In this document: positions 12,137-21,543 of the stretch, in pieces | Layout: the number at the start of each line of letters is the position of its first letter | How positions within the stretch are numbered: the first letter of the stretch is position 1 | From: Craspedostauros australis | Lineage: Eukaryota; Bacillariophyta; Bacillariophyceae; Mastogloiales; Achnanthaceae | Assembly (NCBI GenBank): GCA_026770025.1 | Contig: JAMXDE010000043.1 | Span: forward strand, 186,001-250,000 | DNA length: 64,000 nt | Direction: 5' to 3' | The notes under the pieces: generated by a model | Seen by the model: only the letters and a program-made list of their open reading frames with translations | Databases searched by the model: none | What the model was told of the DNA's origin: nothing | Translations under genes and position numbers: made by a program

Positions 12137-13023
12137 CTTGCTTTGTTTTGTTTGCTTGTTTGTTTTCTTTGCTTGATTTTGGCCAAGACTTGTTTTTGTG
12201 AGATGAGAGGGAGGCGCGAAGAGCTGAGCGAAGACACTTCGCGGCAATTCGTCCGTGGTAACATCGAGCGCTACGGCTGACATGGTACAGGGCGCCGTGC
12301 TGTACACATTGTTGCTCGTACATCATCTACGAGCATGGTGCGGTACTGGTGCGCGTATGCACAAACGTGTACAAGTATTTACACGCACGTGTACAAACAC
12401 TCCAACACATGCAACCAATGCGACAATACCCAGCACTCACGTGAACAACAGCAAGCAGTTTCACTGGTTCGATGATTGGTCGCTCACAGGGAGTACCGTA
12501 TCCGTTGTGTGTCAATCTGTGTCCTACTATTGAATAGGATAATGGTGTTGTGCAGCAGAGTTGAGGACGCACCTTGTGAATTGCAGTCATTTCGGTGTCA
12601 CTTTGACTCACGAACGCGTTCGCCAGCCAGCCGATCGTGAATGCTGACTTTGTTCCTCCACGCAGCATCCGGACTTCGCGCATCAAGATCTCCTGTCTGG
12701 TCTTTGACGATTGTCCAACTCCCCCGATCGGAGAAGTTACGACCCGAACACAGGCACCGCGCGCTCTGTTTTTGTTGTTCAGTCACACTCAAAAGCTCCG
12801 GGAGAAACATCGATTGACACAATCAACTTCGACCAGAACATCAAGAAGCGCGCCGGACGGACCCCGATAGTGCTCTGTGTCATGTTCCGTTCATCTCCGT
12901 TTCTTCCAACATTCACATGTGAATCGGATGACTGCATTGACCGCATGGTCATCACCATCCAGTTCACACTTGTCGTTCACCCTTTGTCTCAGGATGTTCT
13001 TCGTCTCGTCATACACCTCACAA

Positions 13024-13055
13024 TGGAGGTGGTTGTAAGGGTCATAATTTCATAA
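13024..13055 (+). repeat. Left arm of perfect 32-bp inverted repeat
   Basis: These 32 bases, starting TGGAGGTGG and ending TTTCATAA, recur exactly in reverse complement at 15329-15360. Just inside the arm, CTGG and GCCTC are also shared with a 3-base gap. No target-site duplication is evident outside the arms. Confidence 0.95.
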
Positions 13056-15162
13056 CTGGTCAGCCTCGTTCACCCCAATTTCAAGTCACGGCCATCAGTC
13101 CCGTAGTCAATTCTGCCCCCAAGACTAAATCAGTGCCCGTCAATCCATTGATTCCTTCCATACATCACCATTTCTCTCCACGGCCACTTTCGTCGTATCA
13201 CCCCGTTCAGGATTGTCATGTCATCATTTGCGGATTGTTAAGATAAGCATTATGTGCATCCTATTATATTGTGGAGAGTATAGTATACTATTCATGCCAT
13301 AGGATGAGTCACTGTGCTCCATTGTATTATATAATATTATGCTGCATAGTATTCGCAAGTGTTGCTGTTGCCGTGAATGTGGACGTGAACGTGTAGGGAT
13401 GTCACAAACAACCCTGTGCTACTTGACACAACACACACAAGGGAGGAAGCACACAACAGAGCCCAATCGTCCACAACGTGAGGAATCAACGCACCACCGA
13501 AGCTGTCACAACATCACCACCCACACGGTTGGATACCATCGCAGTCTGATATCGACCAAAAGCGACGGCATCATGTCTGTCCACAGTGAGCACAAGCCAT
13601 GTACTTGTGTTGTAAGAGCTATCTAAATATATCTAACCCTAATGGACAACATGCCACATAGCTTGCTAAAATGTCATGTTGTCCGATTCATGATTGGCAG
13701 GATGATACTTGACCTCGCTGAATGGGGCTGTATGCTTACACATCCACAGCTTCAGTTTTGCACATCTCTTGCTGCTTCACACATTCACAAATACATGTGT
13801 CTTGCCCACGTGCAGTTTTCAACTTCCATATACCAGATGGATGTGTATGTTTGTACATATGTGTTGCTCCTCACCATCCGCAGTTCATCTCCATACTATT
13901 CACTTTGCGTTGCCACTTTCCTGCTTCCCCCGTCTTCCTTTCTCCATTGGCTGTGCTGCTGGCGTCCACTCCTTCATTCATTGAATGCTCAACGTACCTA
14001 TCCCAACTATCGCAGCATTCACTGCAATCGTTTGCTTGCCAATTGTCTCATTGTCAATGCTTTGATGATACAAATGGCCATTGTAGCTTCCCACTCGCAC
14101 CTTCTTTGCTTCTGAGTATCGTTGATGCATTCCACATCTTCCTTTGCTTTCTTCTCAAGAGCCATCACTTCGTATGTCAGGTTGCAATTGTCATCCATAG
14201 TCCCTGTTTTGCAAGAGTGCTCTTCCATTGCCTCAACTTCAGCCTCTGCCATGTCCATTGCTCTCCACATCCTCCAAGATCTCTTCCGACCTTCCAACAA
14301 AGGCAGATCCTACCAGAAATGGTTCTTCAATGCTGACTTGAAAGTCAGATACTTTGTTGCAATGGCAGTGACATCGATGTAGTCAAACATACAACTATTG
14401 AAACGGAGACGGTAGTTGGGTATAAGTTCGTATCTAATGCAATGTTTGACGGATTGTGTCTGTTTCATGTTGTTTCGCTCCGATGTCCTTTTCTCTGTGT
14501 TGCACCTTTCGTGCTCGTTTCTGTGGCTGTTGTTGCTCGCTGCTGTTCATGACTCACTCGAGCCCTCATGACTGGTTTCGCTCCAACAACAACAGCGAAT
14601 ATCAGATGGCCGTGGTGGCGCCGTGGCTCGCGGATCAACGGGCAACGCTTCAATGCCGGGCTCTAGCACTTCAGCCAATCAATCGAACGATGGCCTGGTG
14701 AGTCCGATGAAGTTGTAGAACTCCATGAAGTCGCCATGCTCTCAAATCAAAGACCAGAAAGATAGCGCTTGATGATGGAAGATGCCGGAGCTGAGGTACC
14801 AACCCCTTCGCACACTTGTTGGCATGGTGTCAAGGATGCAGTGCGCCACAGCACACATGAGGAGGTGCTGCTGTGCAGCAAGATGCTCAAGAACGACAAG
14901 GATGATGGCAATCAAGGCAGCCTGGCGCTGGCGATGATGGTGGGAAGATATGATCCGCTGGAGTTCATCGGATGATAAATACAGAGGTACACTAGGTGCA
15001 TCTAAAGAAGGAGTTAAATTGCAACAGACAGTTGCGATACAATGGGTGGGAACGAATAATCAATTTGCAGTAGAGCACATCGGATCAATCTGGTGTGAGC
15101 ACAAAGTTTTGCTCCGATGTAGCTGTTGAGAACGAATTTTGGACTACCACGACTCGTCAGAG

Positions 15163-15342
15163 AGATTATGAAATTATGAACGGTCTCCGAGGAGCGTTCA
15201 TATTCGCGGACAAGGAGTTCATAATTATTTCGATTGACGTTATGTCGACGTTGACCCCCAATTCGACGAGGAGCCGAAAGGTATCTTGTGCCCTAAATGG
15301 AGCGATATGATTGGTCGAGAGGCCCAGATTATGAAATTATGA
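15163..15342. repeat. 17-bp direct repeat AGATTATGAAATTATGA, two copies
   Basis: Copies at 15163-15179 and 15326-15342 are identical. The second is part of the right arm of the 32-bp inverted repeat, so the first is probably a truncated third copy of that repeat family. A further TTCATAATT lies between them near 15218. Confidence 0.85.
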
Positions 15343-15360
15343 CCCTTACAACCACCTCCA
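15329..15360 (-). repeat. Right arm of perfect 32-bp inverted repeat
   Basis: Exact reverse complement of 13024-13055, with 2273 bp between the arms. The arms could be the ends of a non-autonomous DNA transposon or two independent copies of a small repeat; no transposase-like frame lies between them. Confidence 0.95.
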
Positions 15361-16579
15361 ATTTGGTACTCACAAGATCCAACGGGAGGTGTGGTAATCT
15401 ATTATTATACAATACTCGACTCCTTACCCTTTCGGGAGGTGCGGCAATATTGTGTTCCAGAACACCCAATTCCTGACCATCATGACACATCGACGGAAGG
15501 CGCCAATCGCACCTGGTCAGCCTGGATGGTCCGAGCGTAGAAGCTCCCATCATGCAGGGGAGCCTTGTTTCCAACATTGCTCTTCATTGGACAGAGAGAG
15601 CAAGTGCAGAAGCACACAGCGCTCTTCTCTTCCGAGCCTCCAATGATGCCACCACAGATTCAACCCACAACAATGACACCATCAGCCCCCCTCCCCCCAG
15701 TAACAGAAGCAACCACAGAAGGTAAAAATAGCCTACCAGAAGGAGCACCCAAGGAAGCACCAGCCAGGGCCACAGCGCCATTGCCACCACCTGAAGGAGA
15801 CGAGCGAGAGGCAGAGCGGACAGTCCAAAAGTCCAAAACCGTCAAGGCAGGAAGAGAGGTGGGCTGAGGGGAAGGAAAATGTTCACAGCAAGGAAAGACG
15901 GATTTTCAATGATCAACTAAGAAACCGCATGCTTGCTTGATGCTCGATGTGATGGATGCTTCTGTTGTGAGAGTGATGAGGTGTTTCTGTTGGTTGCATC
16001 CTTTGTCTCTGCTGCAGTCCTCACCACTGCACCACGTCAGGATCCATCTTGGTGTCAGAATCCAGATGTGGCATTCAATCTGGTTTCATTGTATGTCGAG
16101 AGGAGGCTAGATCAATTCTTGTTCATTCGTGACCTGTCTCATTCTCTTCCAGTCATACCTCCTTAGCTGTGACACGAGTGGGATAATTCGCAGCATGAAA
16201 GCTCTGCACAGATGCGTGGAGAAAGGTGGGTAATGTTGACTGATCTCTTTCGCACGGGTTGGTCCGTCATCATTCGTATGTTATTTGAACGTCAAATTGA
16301 CGTTATCTTTGAGGAAACTGTGAAATGTTGTATCATATATGGTTTAATTCTATATTACCGCACTCCCTAATGCTAACCTTCATTTGTTCAATCCCGTGCA
16401 TGAAGGCATCACGACCAAATCACGAGTCCAGAAGAACATCAAATGGCGACCACCACAATTTTTCTTCGTTTGGGATGAACCATGATTGGTGATCGGTGGT
16501 TGGTGGTTGTCGGCAGCGCAGCCATCTCTGCGCAAGAGCACAGGCACAAGGATGAGGATGAGGACGAGCACAAGTATGA

Positions 16580-17752
16580 ATGTGCACCGAGACAGCACGT
16601 CTCAAACATCGCATCGTCTGCACATCGCTGATCAGCATGACCGTGATCCGCCCAAGGTGTGATTCGGGCAACCAACGGGACGTGTCGTCCAATGACAACC
16701 GTTTCCAGAAAGATGGCATTGGTCAGGAATCAACCTGCGGCGATAATGCGACCATCCGTCCCTTCGAATGGTTGACAAGTCCTGAATCGTTGCGAACGCT
16801 GCTTGCTGATTGTCGCGCAGCACGTCGCAATCCAGGATCGTTTCAGAACGCATTGCACGTGGGAAGTGGATCGAGCGTGGTGGGCGAGTTCTTGGTGGAG
16901 CAAATGGAGCTACCGCATGTCATCAACATCGATCGGGATTCAGAGACGTTGCAGCAGATGCAACACAGATGGAAGTGCCTGCATGGTCAAGGTTCCAAGT
17001 TGCAGGAGCGGCTGCAATTCGTGACCTACGACTTTGACGCCGCCGAGGCGTGGCCTTTCCCAGACACCAAGTTCGATTTGATCCTGGACAAGTCGACATT
17101 GGATTGCACGCTATGCAGCGATCAGGCGACGGCCAATCTATTGAATCTCGTGCAGGCGCAGCTGGCGGTGGACGGAGTCTACGTTTTGATTTCGTTTCAT
17201 GAGCTCGATTTGCTGCGGCCGCTCCTGGAGAAGTTGCCGGGTGTGGATTGGACCATCCATTGCTCCAAACTGGCACGACAAGTGGAGCAGCTAGGAATCG
17301 CGGCAGCCGAACGCACAACCGAATCGGCGTTGCTCAACGTGCTCGTGGCTTGCAAGCAATCGGACGGCGATGCGACGCTGCAGTCATTTGAAGCATTTCG
17401 GGAGCACGTGCATGCTATCAACGATGAATGGTTCCAGCAGCAGCATCCGCTGGTGACACGGCAACGCAAGCGGGAGTTGGAGCAGCACTTTCACAGCAGC
17501 AGCAACAACAACAGCAATAACAGTATTGCTCTGCCATTGTCGGAGGCCTTTTTGGTGTTGTTCACCGATGCCGAACGAGAGCATTTGACATACGAGCACT
17601 TTCTCGAGGATTGGCAGGCGTACTGCGAAGACCATGAGGATGCTGCTGGTGTTGATGGCGCTGGTACTGGCCTAAAGGAGGACGGACCGTCGGTCGTGAA
17701 TGATACCATGACGTTCAAAGTTGCGGTTTCGTTTTTGGAAGCGATGCAGTAG
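16580..17752 (+). CDS. Class I SAM-dependent methyltransferase, METTL13/EEF1AKMT-like
   Basis: The predicted protein has 390 residues. A Rossmann methyltransferase core starts near residue 88: motif I NALHVGSGSSVVGEF (90-104), motif II acidic residue in INIDRDSE (115-122), a YDFDAAEAWPF block (150-160) and the family-typical FDLILDKSTLD (165-175), equivalent to the LDKGTLDA of METTL13-type protein methyltransferases. By that kinship the substrate is likely a protein lysine or N-terminus, perhaps translation factor eEF1A; the sequence cannot confirm it. The last 130 residues, with a short Ser/Asn run, are not recognised. M20 (16637) is an alternative start. A 12-bp repeat runs across the stop codon and an AATAAA follows 17 bases later. 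Confidence 0.85.
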   Translation: MCTETARLKHRIVCTSLISMTVIRPRCDSGNQRDVSSNDNRFQKDGIGQESTCGDNATIRPFEWLTSPESLRTLLADCRAARRNPGSFQNALHVGSGSSVVGEFLVEQMELPHVINIDRDSETLQQMQHRWKCLHGQGSKLQERLQFVTYDFDAAEAWPFPDTKFDLILDKSTLDCTLCSDQATANLLNLVQAQLAVDGVYVLISFHELDLLRPLLEKLPGVDWTIHCSKLARQVEQLGIAAAERTTESALLNVLVACKQSDGDATLQSFEAFREHVHAINDEWFQQQHPLVTRQRKRELEQHFHSSSNNNSNNSIALPLSEAFLVLFTDAEREHLTYEHFLEDWQAYCEDHEDAAGVDGAGTGLKEDGPSVVNDTMTFKVAVSFLEAMQ

Positions 17753-17769
17753 CAATGCAGTAGCAATGC

Positions 17770-17775
17770 AATAAA
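17770..17775 (+). promoter_or_regulatory. AATAAA polyadenylation signal of the methyltransferase gene
   Basis: AATAAA lies 17 bases after the stop codon. It is a plausible cleavage signal, though close to the stop. Confidence 0.45.
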
Positions 17776-18015
17776 ACTGTAGCAACATTGCAACAAAGTG
17801 GAAAAGAAAACTGAATCAACCTATTCCTCAAAGCAATAGAGTATCAAACTACAGTCAGAAATTCGACCGTTTTGATCTTTCTGATGCAGGAGTTATTGCA
17901 TCACCTCTTCATGCAAGATGGATGTTGAAAGAAGAGCATGGAATCGCACAGGACATGCATGGCGTTGCAACACGGTCCACCCATCCTCTATCGCACTCTC
18001 CCTCACCACGATCGT

Positions 18016-19488
18016 TCATCCATTGTCCTCCCCTGCTGTCGCATAACACCAATTCAGTATCATCTTGTTAAACTCCGGTCGATAATGCCGCCCATCGGAG
18101 GGATAGAGCTTGTAGGACGACAGATGCGTGGCGAGGTACGCGTCGATGGTCGCAATGTCCAGTTCTCGCATCAACGCCAACTGCTTGTCGTGCAACGACC
18201 GCGACCGCGATCGGCTCATGTACCGCACGCGATCGAGACCGAACAACGTCGCATGGCCCGCTGCGGTGCTTGCCAATCGCTCCAGATCCACCCAATGAAT
18301 ATGCACGGCCATGGGCAGCTTCCACACGAGCGTGACGTCGGGATACTGCTGCTTGATTTGCGTCACGAACATCCGACACGCCGCAATATGATGTGCATCG
18401 TCGTGCGTCTTGGAACTCAGCAGATCCCACAAGGCGCTGCCGACGACGAGGGCCGTGTTGGGAACGAGCAGCCGCTCGCCGTGCTGTCGCGCCAGCTCTT
18501 GCAGGAACTGCGGCACGGTCGTGTCATTCAACGGCATGCGCAGTTTGTCCACGAATGGCGCGAGGTTGGGACGGTACAAGTACTTGTTGTTGGGCCGCAC
18601 GCGCACGAATTGGTCGAACGTCGAATCGCCGAATGCGATGACTTGCGCGAAGGCGGACAGGTTGGGTTGCGACAAGGGTTCGAAGGTATGGATCGTGGGC
18701 GGCCGGCACGGACACGGCACGGTGTACTGCGTGTGCGTGTAGGCGCCGTTGATCCAACGATTCTTCGAAGGCGGCGCCAATCGACCCAGGCCGTTGGTGT
18801 ATTCGAAATGCACGGTGAGCGTGGAAGATTCGAAGGGTCGTTGCAAGGTATCGGGGTTGGCATGCATCGGCGGCGTGTGCCATCGCAGTCGGTAGTGTCC
18901 GTTCGGTTGCGGCAACAGCACTGCCACGGCCGTGGGGCCTTCCTGAAATCTCGGATCGTCCGACTTGGGTATGGGGCCGCCTTCGCGGTATGTGATGTAG
19001 ATCTCATCGATATCCGTCGCCGTCTTGAGATCGCCTGTCGCCGTGTACGTCTGCACGATCCACTCATCATCATTTGCGATGATGCAGATCTGGCATGTGA
19101 CGTCCGCGGCCCTGTGGCGGTGAACGTCATCATCGGGGATGGCATCCTGAACGATCTGTTGGGCTGTCGCGTCTGGCTCGGCTGGGATCCATATTGCGTG
19201 GGTGGGTTGATCCGCCCTTGGCATGAGAGTGGTTGCTGTTCGTGCGTTGATCAGGTGGATGGGTGCGCGAAGATGTGGGTCGGCATTCCAATAATAGATG
19301 GAATAGTGGATGCAACGATGAATGATGAATGATGAGCGAGTGGGCGATGCAACAGAGAACGCGGAATCGCAACAAACGAGATCACGCATCGATCGTGGAT
19401 GGATGACGACAGATCGACTCACGATCACACTGAGTACTTGGATAGACTTGAATTTCAGCAAATTTTTGTGAACGAAAAAAGGAGGCAT
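18016..19488 (-). CDS. SGNH/GDSL-type hydrolase with N-terminal Ig-like domain (NXPE/CASD1-like)
   Basis: The predicted protein has 490 residues from the outermost ATG at 19488; M34 (19389) and M89 (19224) are alternatives. Residues about 130-235 resemble the filamin/Ig-like domain that precedes the SGNH domain in NXPE proteins (ATGDL, then AVAVLLPQPNGHYRLRW). The catalytic domain shows IAFGDSTFDQF, with nucleophile Ser near 289, a VVGSALWDL block, and near the C-terminus SDGRHYRPEFN, providing the D-x-x-H pair (about D465 and H468). These are the SGNH signature residues of PC-esterase, CASD1 and NXPE enzymes, which add or remove O-acetyl groups on glycans in the Golgi or outside the cell. 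No clear signal peptide is visible at the chosen start, so a short upstream exon may be missing. The gene is divergent from its right neighbour. Confidence 0.78.
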   Translation of the reverse strand: MPPFFVHKNLLKFKSIQVLSVIVSRSVVIHPRSMRDLVCCDSAFSVASPTRSSFIIHRCIHYSIYYWNADPHLRAPIHLINARTATTLMPRADQPTHAIWIPAEPDATAQQIVQDAIPDDDVHRHRAADVTCQICIIANDDEWIVQTYTATGDLKTATDIDEIYITYREGGPIPKSDDPRFQEGPTAVAVLLPQPNGHYRLRWHTPPMHANPDTLQRPFESSTLTVHFEYTNGLGRLAPPSKNRWINGAYTHTQYTVPCPCRPPTIHTFEPLSQPNLSAFAQVIAFGDSTFDQFVRVRPNNKYLYRPNLAPFVDKLRMPLNDTTVPQFLQELARQHGERLLVPNTALVVGSALWDLLSSKTHDDAHHIAACRMFVTQIKQQYPDVTLVWKLPMAVHIHWVDLERLASTAAGHATLFGLDRVRYMSRSRSRSLHDKQLALMRELDIATIDAYLATHLSSYKLYPSDGRHYRPEFNKMILNWCYATAGEDNG

Positions 19489-19784
19489 TTTTGTGTTGTT
19501 TGTGTGACTGAATTTGGGCGGCGCGCTGGGCAGCCACAAGGGACATCACGCGGGCGCCCCAAATTTCCGGCTGCACGCAACACACAATCTCAATTCGTCA
19601 GAGAGTGCCACATCCCCAAGCCAAGGCCAAGAGGACTTGCAAGGAGCCACCAAGGACAAGCATCCTCGAAGAGGCGCAACGATCGCACGTTGACGAGAGT
19701 GTGGGAGTGTTGCACCAGGCAGACGCAACACAACACAATATAGTGCAACAGAGAAGGAAGAAGAAGGAGATAGAAACGGAAGCA

Positions 19785-21398
19785 ATGGAAGACGCCGGAG
19801 GACAAGAAGCCACAATGGCGAACGTGGAATTCCACCATGAGACGTCCACGGAAGCTTCGCTCGTGCAACAGGATGTGGAGAATGACATCAGCGTGGCTTC
19901 GACGTCAAGAGACGTGGAGGTTCCGGATGTTGTCGCAAAGCAGCCTTCTGATGATGACGATGATGACGATGATGACGATGATGGCAATGACGAGGAGGAG
20001 GATGTCGAGCAGCAGAAGGAGGAAGTGGAGGACGAACATGATGTGGAGAATCCAGCACCAATTGTGGCAGAGACAGCAAACTCATGTTCTGAAGATGACC
20101 CGCAACAGCAGACGGAATCCAAAGAGATGGACCTTCAGTTGCAGGAGGAGGAGGAGCATCAACAGCATCAACATCAGCAGAGTGCAGAGGACGCCATCCA
20201 GCTTGATACTCAGCTTGATGAACAGTTTGATATTGAATCCGGTGTTAACAGTGGTGTTGAAGAAGGTGTTGAAAGCGACAGTGAACAGCAACAACATTCA
20301 TCACCATCACCATCAGCATCAGCCACGTCGTCGGTCGTGGACCCAATGCCAGCTTCGATGATGGAGGACGTTACCGACTTGGATGAAGATGTTGTGGATC
20401 ACAGAGCACCCAGCGCAGCAGCGCTAACCAGCACTCAGATCAACGACAACGAAGATGCAAGTGGCTCTGGAATCATTCGAACGAGGACTGTCATTGTGCA
20501 TGCGGCGCCATCTCCACCCCCAATACCTCAGGAACAATACCCAAGTGCAAACGGAGCCAATGCAACGGATGCCAGCGGTAATGACCGTCATGACAACGAC
20601 AACAATAGCAACGACAACGACAGCAGCAATAGCAATGACAATGACAACAGCAGTGGCAATTACAGCTTCGACAATGACATCAACTCCATCGCCGACGACC
20701 TCACCCTCAAGACCCTCCCCATCGATGAGGACGACACAGCCCCCGCCGACGTTGATCTGCCACCACAGGACTACCACCGCTTCGGAGGCTTCGGTTTCGC
20801 CATGTTCTACGATCACAATGACTTGGCCGACAGCGACGACGACAACGACGACGGCCTCGTCTCACGATCCCACATCTGCTGCTGGATCCTCTGCGACTGC
20901 AAACGCGCCTGCGTCTTCATCAACACCATCTCCTTCCTCTCCACCCTCATAGCCTTCCTCACCTACATCGCCATCATCTTCGGCGGCGGCTTCATCCGCA
21001 CCGGCGACGACGACGAGTACCCCGCCAACGACCGCACCACACGCATCGTCGTCGTCTGCATCTACGCCATCTCCCTCGTCTGCTACGCCCTCGGTATCTA
21101 CGGCGCCCTGCGTTACAACTACGCCCTCCTCTCCATCGCCTCGTGTCGTTACATCGTGGAGATCGTGGCGGCCGGCATCCTGGGCAACATCTGGACCATG
21201 ATACTGTGCATCGCCTTTCTATATCCCCACATCGTGCTGTCCTACGAGTTCTGGCATCGCATCATCACACCCATCACGTATCCCTATCAGGAGTACTCAT
21301 GTTGCTGCCGCACCAACTCGGTCATGATCGCCATGGAGATGGAGCGGCGGCGGCGTCAACGAGCGCAAGGTCAGCGGCTGCGGCAGAGGCAGCGGTAG
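19785..21398 (+). CDS. Acidic protein with C-terminal four-TM domain
   Basis: The predicted protein has 537 residues from the first ATG in frame (context gcaATGG). The first 350 residues are low-complexity: Asp/Glu runs near residues 55-75, Gln/Glu/His-rich stretches and an Asn/Asp/Ser tract around 265-300. Then a Cys-rich turn (HICCWILCDCKRAC) leads into four predicted membrane segments at roughly 377-402, 420-442, 455-475 and 475-490, and the protein ends with a strongly basic tail (MERRRRQRAQ). The CC..C.C..R-A-hydrophobic arrangement before the first membrane segment resembles uncharacterised membrane proteins I associate with diatoms. Function is unknown. The long acidic N-terminus probably faces the cytosol. 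Confidence 0.7.
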   Translation: MEDAGGQEATMANVEFHHETSTEASLVQQDVENDISVASTSRDVEVPDVVAKQPSDDDDDDDDDDDGNDEEEDVEQQKEEVEDEHDVENPAPIVAETANSCSEDDPQQQTESKEMDLQLQEEEEHQQHQHQQSAEDAIQLDTQLDEQFDIESGVNSGVEEGVESDSEQQQHSSPSPSASATSSVVDPMPASMMEDVTDLDEDVVDHRAPSAAALTSTQINDNEDASGSGIIRTRTVIVHAAPSPPPIPQEQYPSANGANATDASGNDRHDNDNNSNDNDSSNSNDNDNSSGNYSFDNDINSIADDLTLKTLPIDEDDTAPADVDLPPQDYHRFGGFGFAMFYDHNDLADSDDDNDDGLVSRSHICCWILCDCKRACVFINTISFLSTLIAFLTYIAIIFGGGFIRTGDDDEYPANDRTTRIVVVCIYAISLVCYALGIYGALRYNYALLSIASCRYIVEIVAAGILGNIWTMILCIAFLYPHIVLSYEFWHRIITPITYPYQEYSCCCRTNSVMIAMEMERRRRQRAQGQRLRQRQR

Positions 21399-21543
21399 CT
21401 TGATACAGTAGGAGTGCGGCATGGAATAGTAGATGCAATGAACGCACTCGGACGGAGGTTGTTAAAGAAATGGTCGAGGTCACGGAACCCACTACTCAAC
21501 AAGTGCATATAGTCGCAGTCTGCTCTAAAATGATTAGATACAG

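Larger units (their letters stand above)
12137..16579. other. 4.4-kb gene-poor interval with dispersed inverted repeats
   Basis: No well-supported gene. AT-rich stretches near 13230-13340 and 15000-15430 alternate with more coding-like patches: 14456-14975 holds two short open frames of host-like codon use, and 15565-15867 encodes a Pro/Glu-rich 100-residue frame. These may be gene relics. The interval contains the 32-bp inverted repeat pair and a 17-bp direct repeat listed separately. Confidence 0.5.

Noticed and set aside
17938-19332. 464-codon open frame on the + strand
   Set aside because: It lies antisense to the SGNH hydrolase gene; the minus strand shows catalytic motifs, the plus strand shows none.
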